A stretch of DNA of 64,000 nt from Nocardia transvalensis NBRC 15921 (GCF_000308875.1 NZ_BAGL01000121.1:1-64000); one strand, 5' to 3'. Counted from the first letter of the stretch, positions 52,919-62,433 are shown. Notes: generated from the letters alone by a model not told the origin. Translations and numbers: made by a program.

Positions 52919-53572
52919 ATGTCAGAGGCATGGTGCGAGAATCCGAACTGCCGCGGTGCCGCCGCGAACGACTCGTCGCGGTCCGCGTCGACGGCCGGCG
53001 CGGGACGGGTGTGCTCCGACTGTCTGTCGCGCTTCTTCGAGATCCTGGAGCGACTACCGGTATTGCATGCGCGATGCGGGGAGTTGTTGCAGGGGGAGCG
53101 CGGGCGGCGGACGTCTCCGGCGCGGGGCGGGCGGCGGCAGGGCATCGTTCTGCAGGACACGCTGGTCGAGGCGCGCACCGAGATGTTGTCGCTGGCGACG
53201 TCGTGGGCGGCGATGGTGGTCGACGAGGCCCGTCCGCCGCGGCGGCCGCGCCGGGACGTGCGGACGCTGGTCGCGTTCCTGCTGGAGTACCGCGACTGGC
53301 TGGTCGCGCATCCGGCGATCGCCGATGCCGTCGACGAGTTCACCGAGGTGCACGCGCTGGCCGAGCGTGCCATCGACCCGTTACCCGAGCGGATCGAGTT
53401 AGGCCGGTGCGATAGGCCGGGATGCGATCACATGGTCTACGCCCAGATGTCACCCGGAGCCGGACCCCGGATGGTGAGCTGCCCGGCGGGCCACACCTGG
53501 CCGCCGCATCAGTGGCTGGCGCTGCACCGGCGGGCCGGGCAGGCACCGCGGCGCGGGGAGGCGGTGGCATGA
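52919..53572 (+). CDS. zinc-ribbon protein of unknown function
   Basis: 217 residues from the ATG at 52919, with AAGGAG upstream. N-terminal CENPNCRG and CSDCLSR make one Cys4 site; near the C-terminus CDRPGCDHMV and CPAGHTW make another. The middle is a helical, Arg-rich domain. It overlaps a small HTH gene (ATGA, 53569-53572). The pair resembles recurrent prophage- or plasmid-like gene pairs of actinomycetes; no function is known. Confidence 0.65.
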   Translation: MSEAWCENPNCRGAAANDSSRSASTAGAGRVCSDCLSRFFEILERLPVLHARCGELLQGERGRRTSPARGGRRQGIVLQDTLVEARTEMLSLATSWAAMVVDEARPPRRPRRDVRTLVAFLLEYRDWLVAHPAIADAVDEFTEVHALAERAIDPLPERIELGRCDRPGCDHMVYAQMSPGAGPRMVSCPAGHTWPPHQWLALHRRAGQAPRRGEAVA

Positions 53573-53760
53573 GCTCGCGGACCGCCGATCGGCGCCTGGT
53601 GCCGACCGAACTCGCGGCCCTGGCCGCGGGCGTCAAACAGGAGACCATCCGGAAATGGGCCAGCCGAGGCAAATTGACCCGCTACGGCAAACCCGGCCGA
53701 GCCGAATACGACCTGTGCGAAATCCTCACGCTGGTAGGAGATTCCGGGATCGGCGAGTAG
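53569..53760 (+). CDS. small helix-turn-helix protein (MerR/excisionase-like)
   Basis: 63 residues. It reads RRLVPTELAALAAGVKQETIRKWASRGKLTRYGKPGRAEYDLCEIL, a winged HTH of the MerR/Xis type with the Trp-x-x-x-Gly-Lys turn. It probably binds DNA. It overlaps the zinc-ribbon gene by 4 bp. Confidence 0.7.
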   Translation: MSSRTADRRLVPTELAALAAGVKQETIRKWASRGKLTRYGKPGRAEYDLCEILTLVGDSGIGE

Positions 53761-53768
53761 TGAATGCC

Positions 53769-54551
53769 TCACCCCGCCCGCCGGGTGGGCTCGAACAACG
53801 AGGGCCGCGCCAGCCCGCCGTCGAGGATCGCGCGCTCCAGTTGGCGCAGGTCCTCGGACGGTTCGAGGCCCACCTGCTGGATCAGGGTGTCGCGGGCGCG
53901 CTGGTAGACCTCCAGGGCCTCCGCCGGGCGCCCGCAGCGGTGCAGCGCGAGCATCAGGTAGCCGTATGCCTCCTCCCACAGGGGGTGGGCGTCGACGTGT
54001 GCTTGCAGGTCGGGGACGATCTCCCAGGCGCGGCCGAGCGCGAGTTCGATGCGGAAGCGCGACAATTCGGCGGCCACGCGGCGTTCGGTGAGCGGGTAGG
54101 CGATGCGCTGGATGCGGTCGCCGGGCACGTTGGCGAGCACCGGCCCGCGCCACAGGCCCAGCGCCATGCGCAGCGCCACCAGCGCCCCGGTGAGGTTGCC
54201 GTCGTTCTCCTGGACGCGGGCCTGGGCGGTCAACTCGTCGAACCGCGCGCTGTCCAGATCGGCGCCGTCGATCACCAAGCGGTAGCCGGGCGCCCGGGTC
54301 TCGATCGCGGCCTGGCAGTGACTGTCGGTGATGACCCGGCGCAGGCCCGAGACGCAGATCTGGATCTGCGATCGCGCGGTCGCCGGTGGCTCGCCGTCCC
54401 ACACCGCGTCGGTCAGGCTCTCGATCGATGTGGTGCGGTTGGCGTTCAGCGCGAGCATCCCCAGCACCGCCCGCTGCCGGTAGGAGTCGAGTCTCGGCAT
54501 GTCCGCATCGCCGTCGATTTCCAGCGGACCGAGAATTCTGATCTCAACCAT
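53769..54551 (-). CDS. SARP-family transcriptional regulator (HTH + BTAD)
   Basis: 260 residues. It begins VEIRILGPLEIDGDAD, followed by the OmpR-like winged helix (RAVLGMLALNANRTTSIESLTDAVWDGEPPATARSQIQ) and the BTAD domain ending LEPSEDLRQLERAIL. It is pathway-activator size, like the SARP at 7675. It may act on the prenyl cluster to the right, where a decayed SARP also sits, but no target is shown. Confidence 0.9.
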   Translation of the reverse strand: MVEIRILGPLEIDGDADMPRLDSYRQRAVLGMLALNANRTTSIESLTDAVWDGEPPATARSQIQICVSGLRRVITDSHCQAAIETRAPGYRLVIDGADLDSARFDELTAQARVQENDGNLTGALVALRMALGLWRGPVLANVPGDRIQRIAYPLTERRVAAELSRFRIELALGRAWEIVPDLQAHVDAHPLWEEAYGYLMLALHRCGRPAEALEVYQRARDTLIQQVGLEPSEDLRQLERAILDGGLARPSLFEPTRRAG

Positions 54552-54705
54552 TCTGTGTACCCCATCTCAACCGGGCCAGGCGGACGGCCCGTTGTTGCTT
54601 CCACCCCTGAATATCAAAGCCCACGGCGAGCGACCGGCCAATCCCACCTTGTGAAAGGGCACTGCGTCGAAAGTGGTAGTCCCGCTCGACAAATGTCGCA
54701 GCGTA

Positions 54706-55050
54706 TTACGTCGACGCCGGGACCGGTTCGGGTAGTTCGATGACCACCAGCACCAGGGCCCGGTCGGCGAGATTGCACAGCCGGAACGGCGGGGGCAGCC
54801 CGCCGTCGTCGCGGATCACCTGCCCGGTCATCAGCGTGGTCCGGCCGAGTACGTGATCGCGCTCGTCCACCACCTCGACCGGCCCGCCGGAGAGGACCAC
54901 GGTGATCGATCGGCACGGTTCCAGATGGAGGAAGCCGCGACAGTCGGGCAGGACCCGCTCCAGCCGGCAGATCACCCCGTCCTGATCGACCAGGACGGTG
55001 CGGTCCTCGTCGTCCGGCAGGTCCTCGCACACCGGAGTGTCGTCGGGCAT
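54706..55050 (-). CDS. cupin-fold protein
   Basis: 114 residues. The sequence is mostly beta strand: CRLERVLPDCRGFLHLEPCRSITVVLSGGPVEVVD, and LCNLADRALVLVVIEL. It resembles small cupins with few metal ligands (one His in FLHLE). Function is unknown. It is a separate gene between the SARP and a SARP remnant. Confidence 0.5.
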   Translation of the reverse strand: MPDDTPVCEDLPDDEDRTVLVDQDGVICRLERVLPDCRGFLHLEPCRSITVVLSGGPVEVVDERDHVLGRTTLMTGQVIRDDGGLPPPFRLCNLADRALVLVVIELPEPVPAST

Positions 55051-55258
55051 CGTTGTCGTCCCATCGTCGAATAGTCCTGTGCCCCACCGCCTTCTCGACC
55101 CACCGGCGGTGTCCGGAGCGGGCGGTCAAGGGGCATTGCGATCAATGGTCGGCGAGCGCGATAAAAGCGCCGTTACATTCGCGTAAGTTCCGCCCGGAAG
55201 GGTCGCGGCGCAAAAGGCCGGAGCCCCAGCGGATCTGGAACTCCGGCCCGGAATGCGT

Positions 55259-55575
55259 TCAGGCGGCGGCGGTCTCGGGCACGCGCAGAATCTGCCGCTG
55301 CAGCTGTAGTAGCTGCACGGAGGGCCCCAGCCCGAGTTCGCGATCCAGCATGCGGCGCAGCTCGTGGCAGGCCAGCAGCGCGTCGGGCCGCCGCCCGGAG
55401 CGGTACGCACGATCTCCTCGCCGGGGATGCCCAGCTGCCTGCCGAGCGAGCGGCGCAGGTGGTAGATGTGCACGCGGACGGTGGTCTCCGGATGGCCGGG
55501 CGGTCGCCCGCCCCACAGCGGGCCGAGTACGTGGAACCGTAATTCGTTGCGCGGGAACGCTTCCGATACTTCCAT
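55259..55575 (-). pseudogene. decayed SARP regulator
   Basis: On the minus strand one frame starts MEVSEAF and gives LRFHVLGPLWGGRPPGHPE, then VRVHIYHLRRSLGRQLGIPG, which are SARP winged-helix pieces with the middle deleted. Another frame gives ALLACHELRRMLDREL and GLGPSVQLLQLQRQILRVP, the BTAD C-terminus. The intervening domain and the frame are lost. It is a remnant that cannot encode a working regulator. Confidence 0.75.
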
Positions 55576-55950
55576 CACCTGAACACCTTCGAGTATGCGA
55601 CAGTCCCGGGAGGTCGAGAGAACCTTGCCGCTCGATGGCAACACGGCGCCGCGGCCCCGGCAACGCCTCTGCGTCCAATGGAATAGAGACTGCGTCCAAG
55701 GATTCCGGTGGTGGGCCGCCCCCGAAAGAACCGTCTTGCGACCTTTCGGAAAGAATCTTTCGGTCTTGACGACCGCGTGGGGCGATACTGTCGAGTAACC
55801 TGCGGGGACCGATCGCATTGGGGCGGCGGACCTTCCAGGCTCTCGAGCTCTGCAAGGCCCCTCTACGCCGGGGTAGTATTCGGTCGGGCTCGACGCTGAT
55901 GTCTGGGATGCCGGGTTCCGGGCGTATAGCGCGAGAGAGGGTGGACACTT
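55576..55950. promoter_or_regulatory. intergenic region before the two-component system
   Basis: 375 bp without a gene. It contains short repeats CTTTCGG/AAAGAATCTTTCGG around 55744-55763 and a TTGACG-like hexamer at 55766, but no correctly spaced -10. It probably carries the promoter for the kinase gene at 55951. Confidence 0.35.
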
Positions 55951-57084
55951 ATGGTCGGCAGGGGTGCGACAGGCAGATCGGAGCAGAACTCCAGAAACGA
56001 GACCGGCTCGTCGACCGATTTTGCGGATCTGTTCACCGCCCGGATACCGGAACTGATCGCACAGTATCGCACTCGTCTCGAAGAGATCAGTAGTCCACTC
56101 GTCTCGAATGCCGCGGCGTGGGAACAATGCGAGTTGCAGGCCCGTCGAATCTTCGATGATTGTGTCCGCAGCCTCTCGGCCGGCGCCGCCACGGTCGTCC
56201 ACATCACCGATGTTTTCGATCTGGGCAGCGAACGGGTCCGCCAGGGCGCCCATCTCACCCATTCCGTGCGCGCCGGCAGCATTCTGTCCGATCTGGCGAT
56301 GACCGCCCTCGCCGACTGCGCGGATCAGCTCGGCGCGCCGCAGGCGGATCTCTTCGCGGCGTTGCGCGCGTTGCAGCAGGGCATCGGGCTGCGGCTCGAG
56401 TCCGGATCCATCGGCTACGACGCCTACCTGCTGCAGCGGGTGCGGGAGGCGCACGAGGAGGGCCGCCGCCGGCTGGCCCGTGAGATCCACGACCACATCG
56501 GCAACTCGGTCAGCCTGGCGCTGCGCCAGATCGAACTCTACGAGCTGGAATGCGAACAGGCGGCGGGCGATTCGGCCCCGCAGTCCAAGCATGTCGACGC
56601 GGCGAAGGAGGCGATCCTCGAGACCATCGCCCGCAGCCGCGAACTGGTCAGCGAGCTGCGCCGCCCCGGCGTCACCGGATCGCTGGAGACGGCGCTGCGC
56701 GGATTCGCCGCCTCGCTGGGCCGGACGGGCGTCCCCCTGCAGATGTGGGTGCGCGGCAGCGACCAGTGGATCCCCGGTTCGGTGACCGAGGAACTGTTCA
56801 TCATGGTGCGGGAGTGCCTGCGCAACGCCTACACCCACGCGGGCGCGGCCAATGTGGTCGTCCACATCGATATCGCGCCGCACGAGGTCCACGCCGAGAT
56901 CATCGACAACGGAAAGGGTTTCGACGTGCGGGCCCTGCGTGCCACCGGGCACGGCAACGGCCTGCTCATCCTGCAGGAGCGCTCCGACCTCGTCGGCGGC
57001 ACGGTGAACATCGACTCCGCCCCCGGCCGCGGCACCCGGGTCACCCTCTGGATCCCGATCGCTCAGGAGCGCCCCACCGCATGA
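55951..57084 (+). CDS. NarL-type sensor histidine kinase (soluble)
   Basis: 377 residues with no membrane helix. Residues about 20-170 are a helical sensing domain. The HisKA_3 box is RRRLAREIHDHIGNSVSLALRQIELYELE (phosphoacceptor His in EIHDHIG, about 180), followed by the HATPase_c domain with RECLRNAYTHAGAANV (N box), IIDNGKGFD (G1) and GHGNGLLILQERSDLVGG (G2). The lack of membrane segments implies a cytosolic signal. It overlaps its response regulator by 4 bp (ATGA). Confidence 0.9.
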   Translation: MVGRGATGRSEQNSRNETGSSTDFADLFTARIPELIAQYRTRLEEISSPLVSNAAAWEQCELQARRIFDDCVRSLSAGAATVVHITDVFDLGSERVRQGAHLTHSVRAGSILSDLAMTALADCADQLGAPQADLFAALRALQQGIGLRLESGSIGYDAYLLQRVREAHEEGRRRLAREIHDHIGNSVSLALRQIELYELECEQAAGDSAPQSKHVDAAKEAILETIARSRELVSELRRPGVTGSLETALRGFAASLGRTGVPLQMWVRGSDQWIPGSVTEELFIMVRECLRNAYTHAGAANVVVHIDIAPHEVHAEIIDNGKGFDVRALRATGHGNGLLILQERSDLVGGTVNIDSAPGRGTRVTLWIPIAQERPTA

Positions 57085-57764
57085 GTCAGAACCCGATTCG
57101 CATTCTCGTGGCCGACGATCACACGCTGCTGCGCGAGGCGCTCTGCGATCTGCTGCGCGCGGAACCCGATTTCGAGATCGTGGGCCAGGCCGGGACGGGA
57201 ACCGCGGCGCTGCGGCTGGCGGTCGAGCACAACCCCGACGTGCTGCTGCTGGATCTCGAGATGCCCGAGAGCAATCCGCCGGAGACGGTGCGCCTGCTGC
57301 TGGCGCACGACCCGGCGCTGCGGATCATCGTGCTGAGCATGCACGACGCCCAGCAGCTCGTACAGCAGTTGCTGTCGCTCGGCGTCCGCGGCTACCTGCA
57401 CAAGGGCGCCGGGCGGCAGACCCTGGTCTCGGCGATCCGGCAGTCGGTCGGCGACGGGCCGCAGACGGTCACGCTGTCGGTCTCGCCGGAAAGCCTGCGC
57501 GCCCGCGCCGAGGAGCAGGAGGACCCCAGCACGCTGTCGTCGCGCGAGCGCGAGGTGCTGGTCCTGGTCGCCGAGGCGCTCAGCAATCGTCAGATCGCGA
57601 CCCGGCTCGGCGTCACCGAGGCCACCGTGAAACGCCACCTGCGCAACATCTTCACGAAACTGGAGGCCGTCTCCCGGATCGACGCGGTCAACCGGGCGGT
57701 CGAGCGGGCCCTGATCTCGCGGCAGCGCAGCGGATCACCGGAGGGCGCCCGCATCTGGCGGTGA
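57081..57764 (+). CDS. NarL/LuxR-family response regulator
   Basis: 227 residues. The receiver has acidic pocket DDH (about 12-14), phosphoacceptor Asp in LLLDLEMPE (about 58), Ser in VLSMHD and Lys in LHKGA. The LuxR HTH is LSSREREVLVLVAEALSNRQIATRLGVTEATVKRHLRNIFTKLEA. It is the partner of the upstream kinase and probably regulates nearby genes. Its 3' end overlaps the convergent SDR gene by 30 bp. Confidence 0.92.
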   Translation: MSQNPIRILVADDHTLLREALCDLLRAEPDFEIVGQAGTGTAALRLAVEHNPDVLLLDLEMPESNPPETVRLLLAHDPALRIIVLSMHDAQQLVQQLLSLGVRGYLHKGAGRQTLVSAIRQSVGDGPQTVTLSVSPESLRARAEEQEDPSTLSSREREVLVLVAEALSNRQIATRLGVTEATVKRHLRNIFTKLEAVSRIDAVNRAVERALISRQRSGSPEGARIWR

Positions 57765-58472
57765 CTCCGCCGCGGGGTGGCGGAATTCGATCATCCGGCC
57801 GGAGATGTCGCCCCCGCCCTCCGACACCAGGAACTCCACCATCGACGCGGTCTCGTTCTCGGCCGCGACGCAGCAGTCCGGCCGGGGCCGCGTGCCGGAT
57901 TCCGCACCGTGCCGGGCGCAGTTGATCTCGGTGACAACGGTATTCACCCGCACGCCCCGCGGCGCGAGTTCTCGCGACAGGGTCTCGGTCATCGCGTGCA
58001 GCGTCTCGCGAACCACCAGATCGTCCGGCCGCTGCCGCACCGAGGTATCGCTCTGCGCCAGATTGACGATCCGGCCGCTGCCGGATTCGGCCAGGTAGCG
58101 CTCGGCCGCTCGGCTGACCAGCAGCGGCGCCCGCAGCCGGGCGTGCACCACCGAACCCCAGTCCGGCAGTTCCGTCGCGATGCCGGCGCGCCCCGGGAAC
58201 GGCGCGTTCACCACCACCTGCGGCGGTCCCAGCGATTCGGCGACGCGCAGGACGGTCGCCTCCGCCTCGTGCAGGTAGCGCAGGTCCGCGCCGAAGGCCC
58301 AGAGCCCGGCCCGCGCGGGGCCGACGGTATCCAGGGAACTGTCACACCACGACGCCCGCAGATCGACCACCGCGATGGTGAAGTCGCGCCGCGCCAGCCT
58401 GCGCACGACCGCCGCGCCCAGGCCGCCTCCCCCTCCGGTCACGATGGCCACCCGCTCTCGGCCATCCGCCAT
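57735..58472 (-). CDS. SDR-family protein lacking the catalytic Tyr and Lys
   Basis: 245 residues. It has the Rossmann glycine motif TGGGGGLGAAVVRRLARR, the C-terminal ELAPRGVRVNTVVTEI, and a normal SDR length. At the usual active site, aligned through ETLHAMTETLSRELAPRG, Tyr is Asp and Lys is Arg (in DDLVVRE), and the NNAG structural motif is VVNAPF. It may therefore be a non-catalytic or altered SDR. It lies between the two-component genes and the prenyl cluster. Confidence 0.75.
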   Translation of the reverse strand: MADGRERVAIVTGGGGGLGAAVVRRLARRDFTIAVVDLRASWCDSSLDTVGPARAGLWAFGADLRYLHEAEATVLRVAESLGPPQVVVNAPFPGRAGIATELPDWGSVVHARLRAPLLVSRAAERYLAESGSGRIVNLAQSDTSVRQRPDDLVVRETLHAMTETLSRELAPRGVRVNTVVTEINCARHGAESGTRPRPDCCVAAENETASMVEFLVSEGGGDISGRMIEFRHPAAESPPDAGALR

Positions 58473-58765
58473 GGCAACGCTCCTTCCGGAAAGAATTCAT
58501 GCGGGGTCCCTCTCGTCGCCACCCGACCGTCCGCGCACGAGCGCTCACCCTACGCGATCATGGTGGTCGGCAGACCCGCCGCGGATACGAATACCGCGAA
58601 AGTTGTATTTCGCGGCCGAGGCACTACCACTTTCCATATCCCGCAACGCATACCGACGACGCGTCACTACTCCCTTCAACACACTCGGCACGTCTTTTCG
58701 ACACGACAGGAGTACCGCATTCGATGAATATCCGGCAAGTCCACAGCGGCATAACGTAATGCGAT
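58473..58765. promoter_or_regulatory. divergent intergenic region SDR / UbiA prenyltransferase
   Basis: 293 bp, AT-richer than its surroundings in the right half (58600-58765). It should hold both promoters; I see no clear operator. The SDR start at 58472 has GGAAGGAGC upstream on its strand. Confidence 0.35.
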
Positions 58766-59695
58766 ATGCAGATGGGTATCGCATCGATTCACATACCGAC
58801 CGGTAGAACGGCATGGTCCGAAATCACGCGCTGGTCCAGGGATTTCGTCCAGGAGTCCCGGATTTCCGTCCAGATCATATTCCACATTCGATTCTGCACC
58901 GCGGTCGTGCTCGGGACGTCGATTCTCGACGGCCGGGTCGCGGCCGCGGCCCTGGCCTGGTTGCTGGCCACGCTCGCGATATACGTGTTCAACGGCGTCA
59001 TGGATGTGACCGAGGATCGGGCGAACGGCTCGACCCGGCCGATCAGCCGCGGTTCGCTGCCGGTCCCGATCGCCGCGGGCGGGGTGGTCGCGGCCGGTGC
59101 GCTCGCGCTGGCCATCGGCGGCGTCGTCGACGCGGGCGGGTGGCTGCCGGTGCTGATCCTGGCCTACCTGGCCTGCGGTTACGCGTACTCCGGCGCGCCC
59201 GTCTTCGGTAAGCGGCGGGGAAGTACGGCGATGCTGCTGGTGCTGGGCATGGGTGTGCTGACCTACGTCGCCGGCTGGCAGGCCGCGGGCCGGGAGGGCG
59301 GCCTGCCCGTGCTGCTGCTCGGTACCGCGATGTCGCTGTGGATGGCCGGCGTCGGGGCGCTGTCCAAGGATCTGTCCGACGCGGAGGGCGATGCGGCCGG
59401 TGGGCGCCGGACGCCGGTCATCCGCTGGGGCGACACCCGGGTTCGCGTTCTGATCACCGCCAACGCCGTGCTCATCGGCGGTGGATACCTCGCCGCGGCA
59501 CTGTTTTTCGCGCCGATCCTGATCCCGTCCGCGCTCACCCTCGTCGCCGGTGCGCTGGCGGTGGGTGTTCTCGCCGCCACCAGCCGCCACGCGGTCGGCC
59601 GCGACGGCCGCCGCCGCACCTATCGCGGCTTCATGGTCACGCAGTACGCCGTGCACATCGCCGTGCTCGCCACCCTGCTCCTGGAAGGTCTGTGA
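58766..59695 (+). CDS. UbiA-family prenyltransferase 1
   Basis: 309 residues with eight or nine membrane helices. Both Asp-rich motifs of the UbiA family are intact: FNGVMDVTEDRANGSTRPISRG (NxxxDxxxD, about 72-93) and SKDLSDAEGDAAGGRRTPV (DxxD/DxxxD, about 200-220). These bind Mg-prenyl diphosphate at the membrane. The starts at 58766 and 58772 are equivalent; there is no clear ribosome-binding site. The acceptor is unknown. It converges with the polyprenyl synthase gene. Confidence 0.85.
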   Translation: MQMGIASIHIPTGRTAWSEITRWSRDFVQESRISVQIIFHIRFCTAVVLGTSILDGRVAAAALAWLLATLAIYVFNGVMDVTEDRANGSTRPISRGSLPVPIAAGGVVAAGALALAIGGVVDAGGWLPVLILAYLACGYAYSGAPVFGKRRGSTAMLLVLGMGVLTYVAGWQAAGREGGLPVLLLGTAMSLWMAGVGALSKDLSDAEGDAAGGRRTPVIRWGDTRVRVLITANAVLIGGGYLAAALFFAPILIPSALTLVAGALAVGVLAATSRHAVGRDGRRRTYRGFMVTQYAVHIAVLATLLLEGL

Positions 59696-59716
59696 TCGGC
59701 CGCCCCGCAACCTTTT

Positions 59717-60763
59717 TCACTTGTCTCGATAGGCGACCGCGTCGGCGAGGGCGAGCAGTTCCTCGTGCCAGCCGGGTTCGAGGTCGGCATCGGCGAGTGC
59801 CGCGCCGCCCCGGGCGACCAGCTCGCCGATGTGCTTCTCGACCTCGCGGGCGGTATCGGAGTCGAGCAGGGCCTGCTGGAGCCGGGCGGGGGCCGCGTCG
59901 GGCGCGTCGATCAGGGCGCGGACGGCGGGGTCCCGCTCGATCGCCAGCGACAGCACCAGGGTCATCTTGTGCCGCTCGAGGTCGAGCTGCGCCGGCTTGC
60001 CGAGAGTGTCCGTGTCGCCGAACATGTCGAGCAGGTCGTCCCGCAGCTGGAAGGCCTCGCCGACCGCCAGGCCGTAGGCCTCGAACGGCGCCGACAGATC
60101 GGAGCGGCCCGCCACCAGGGCGCCGATGAGCAGCGGGCGGTGGATCGTGTAGTTACCCGACTTCAGCTGCGCGATCGTCCGCGACAGCCGGGGATTGCCG
60201 GAGTATCGGGCGGCCGCCACCACATCGAGGTGCTGGCCGACCATCAGCTCCGCGCGCACGTCGCCCCAGGCCGCCGTCGCGGCGGGCATCGCGTCGGCCA
60301 TGAAGATGTCGGCGTAGACGAGCGCGAGATCCCCGGCCAGCACCGCGACACTCTCGCCGAACCGCGGCGATTCGCCCTGCCAGCCACGCGACCGATGGAG
60401 TTCGGAGTACTTCACGTGCACCGTCGGCGCGCCACGCCGGACCGCCGACTCGTCGAAGACGTCGTCGTGGATGAGGGCGCTGGCGTGCAGGAATTCGAGC
60501 GCGACCGCCGCCGAGACGATCGCGTGCCCCTCGGGATCGCCACCGGCCGCGAGATATCCGCTGAGGCAGAACTCCGGCCGCACCCGCTTACCGCCGGCCC
60601 GCATCAGGTCGGCGATCGACTCGATCGTCGCACCCGCCTCCGGATCGACCGCGTACCAGCGCTTGTACTCCTTCTCCAGGAACTCCAGCGCCGCGGTCTC
60701 GGCGCGTTTCATCATCTCGTTCCGGACGTCCCGCACGGAGACGATGTCGGCTGCCACGGACAT
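59717..60763 (-). CDS. polyprenyl diphosphate synthase (GGPP synthase-like)
   Basis: 348 residues from the ATG at 60763. Family motifs: GGKRVRPEFCLSGYLAAGG, first Asp motif HDDVFDES (DDxxD, about 105), QHLDV, KSGNYTIHRPLLIGALVAG, and second Asp motif FQLRDDLLDMFGD (about 238). The short first motif (DDxxD, no insertion) and the overall length fit a C15-C20 trans-synthase. It supplies the prenyl donor for the two UbiA enzymes. It is the last gene of a minus-strand operon. Confidence 0.88.
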   Translation of the reverse strand: MSVAADIVSVRDVRNEMMKRAETAALEFLEKEYKRWYAVDPEAGATIESIADLMRAGGKRVRPEFCLSGYLAAGGDPEGHAIVSAAVALEFLHASALIHDDVFDESAVRRGAPTVHVKYSELHRSRGWQGESPRFGESVAVLAGDLALVYADIFMADAMPAATAAWGDVRAELMVGQHLDVVAAARYSGNPRLSRTIAQLKSGNYTIHRPLLIGALVAGRSDLSAPFEAYGLAVGEAFQLRDDLLDMFGDTDTLGKPAQLDLERHKMTLVLSLAIERDPAVRALIDAPDAAPARLQQALLDSDTAREVEKHIGELVARGGAALADADLEPGWHEELLALADAVAYRDK

Positions 60764-60798
60764 GTCGCAGCACCACCTTTCACGATGGGAGGCTTCGT

Positions 60799-62433
60799 TC
60801 AGTCGGCGAGTTGTTCGGCGGGCAGTTCGGCCAGGCGGCCGCGCAGGATCTTGCCCGAACCGTTGCGGGGAATCTCCGGGACGACGACGACATCGCGCGG
60901 GACCTTGTACCGGGCCAGCTGCGATTTCACGTAGCCGCGGATCTCGTCCGGGTCGACGGTGGCCCCCCGGTGCGGGACGACGAATGCCCGCAGGCGCTGG
61001 CCGAAGTCGGGATCGTCCACGCCGACGACGGCCGCGTCGCCGATATCGTCGCGGTCGGCCAGCAGGTTCTCCACCTCGACCGGATAGACGTTCTCGCCGC
61101 CGGACACGATCATGTCGTCGCCGCGGCCGTCGATGAACAGCAGGCCGGACCGGTCGAAGTGGCCGATGTCGCCGGTGGAGATCATCCCGGCGCGGCGGTC
61201 CTTGTCCCGGCCGTCGGTATAGCCGCCGAAGCTCAAACCGTTGGCGACGTGGATGATTCCGGGCTCGCCCGGCGCGGTGACCTCGCGGCCCTCGGCGTCG
61301 AACAGCGCGACCGTGACCCCGACCGGGGGACGCCCGACCGTGCCCGGCGCCCGGCGCAACTCGGCCGGCGTGGCCACCGAGACCGCGGCCACCTCGGTGG
61401 CGCCGTAGTTGTTGTAGAGCACGTCGCCGAAGGCCGCCGCGGTGCGGGCGGACAGCCCGGGCGAGATCGCCGACCCGCCGCTGGCGATGATGCGCAGCGA
61501 CGAGACATCGTGCCGGGCAAGGACATCGGGACCGAGGTCCAAGATGCGGCCCAGCATGGTGGGGACGAGGATCAGGGTGTCGGCGCGGTGGCGGGCCACA
61601 CTCGCGAGGGTGGCCTCCGCGTCGAATTTGCCGCGGCCGAACACCACCGTCTTGCCCAGCGACAGGGCCAGGGTGAACTGGCCCAGGCCGGTGGCGTGGA
61701 ACAGCGGCGCGGCGACCACCATGGCGCCGCCGCGGGTGAGCGGCACGCGATCCAGCAGCTGCGCGGACTGTAGCGGCGAGATCTTCGTGCGCACAGCGCC
61801 CTTCGGCGTCCCGGTGGTGCCGCTGGTGAGCAGCACCAGGCCCCCGGCCTCGGCGGGCAGCGGCAGCGGATCGGGCGCGTTGGCGGCGATCAGCTCGTCG
61901 ACCGACGGCGTGCCGTCGGCGGGCGGGCGGCCGTCGTCCCACGTCCGGAAGCGCGTCACCGACGGCGGGAGAGCGGTTGCGGCGGAGGCGAATTCGTCGT
62001 CGTGGAACACGACGGTGACACCCTCGCGGTCGGCGACCTCGCGCAGCTGCGGCCCGGCGAATCCGGTGTTCATGATGACCACGCGGACGCCGAGCTTCCC
62101 GGTCGCGATCATGGCCGCGACCGCGCCGCGATGGTCGCGGGCGAGGATGCCGGCGATGTCGCCGGGGCCGATGCCCGCCGCGGCCAGCCCGCGGGCCAGC
62201 GCGTTCGACTGCCGCTCCAGCGCGCCGTAGCTGAGGGTGCCGCGGGGGTCGACGAGGGCGTGCCGGTCCGGCTCGTACCGGGCGGTGTAGTTGATCATGG
62301 CCGGGAACGGGCCGCAGCGGGCCGCGATCTTCGCCGACCGCGCATCCGCCGCGAGGCGCAGCGGGTGGACGAAGCCGCGCTTGACGAGGACGCCGAGTGA
62401 ACGGAGCAGCTGGACGGTCGGACCGAGGTTCAT
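60799..62433 (-). CDS. AMP-forming acyl-CoA/aryl-CoA synthetase
   Basis: 544 residues. ATP-binding P-loop LVLLTSGTTGTPKGAVRT (about 205-222), YNNYGATEV (A5), STGDIGHFDRSGLLFIDGRGDDMIVSGGENVYPVEVE (A7-A8), and the A10 Lys in RNGSGKILRG are all present. The ATG overlaps the UbiA2 stop (ATGA). It activates a carboxylic acid as an acyl-adenylate or CoA ester. In a cluster with prenyltransferases it may activate an aromatic or fatty acid acceptor. Confidence 0.88.
   Translation of the reverse strand: MNLGPTVQLLRSLGVLVKRGFVHPLRLAADARSAKIAARCGPFPAMINYTARYEPDRHALVDPRGTLSYGALERQSNALARGLAAAGIGPGDIAGILARDHRGAVAAMIATGKLGVRVVIMNTGFAGPQLREVADREGVTVVFHDDEFASAATALPPSVTRFRTWDDGRPPADGTPSVDELIAANAPDPLPLPAEAGGLVLLTSGTTGTPKGAVRTKISPLQSAQLLDRVPLTRGGAMVVAAPLFHATGLGQFTLALSLGKTVVFGRGKFDAEATLASVARHRADTLILVPTMLGRILDLGPDVLARHDVSSLRIIASGGSAISPGLSARTAAAFGDVLYNNYGATEVAAVSVATPAELRRAPGTVGRPPVGVTVALFDAEGREVTAPGEPGIIHVANGLSFGGYTDGRDKDRRAGMISTGDIGHFDRSGLLFIDGRGDDMIVSGGENVYPVEVENLLADRDDIGDAAVVGVDDPDFGQRLRAFVVPHRGATVDPDEIRGYVKSQLARYKVPRDVVVVPEIPRNGSGKILRGRLAELPAEQLAD

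Noticed and set aside
55764..55800. Sigma-70-like promoter before the kinase gene
   Set aside because: TTGACG and GATACT are only 12 bp apart, too close for a functional pair.
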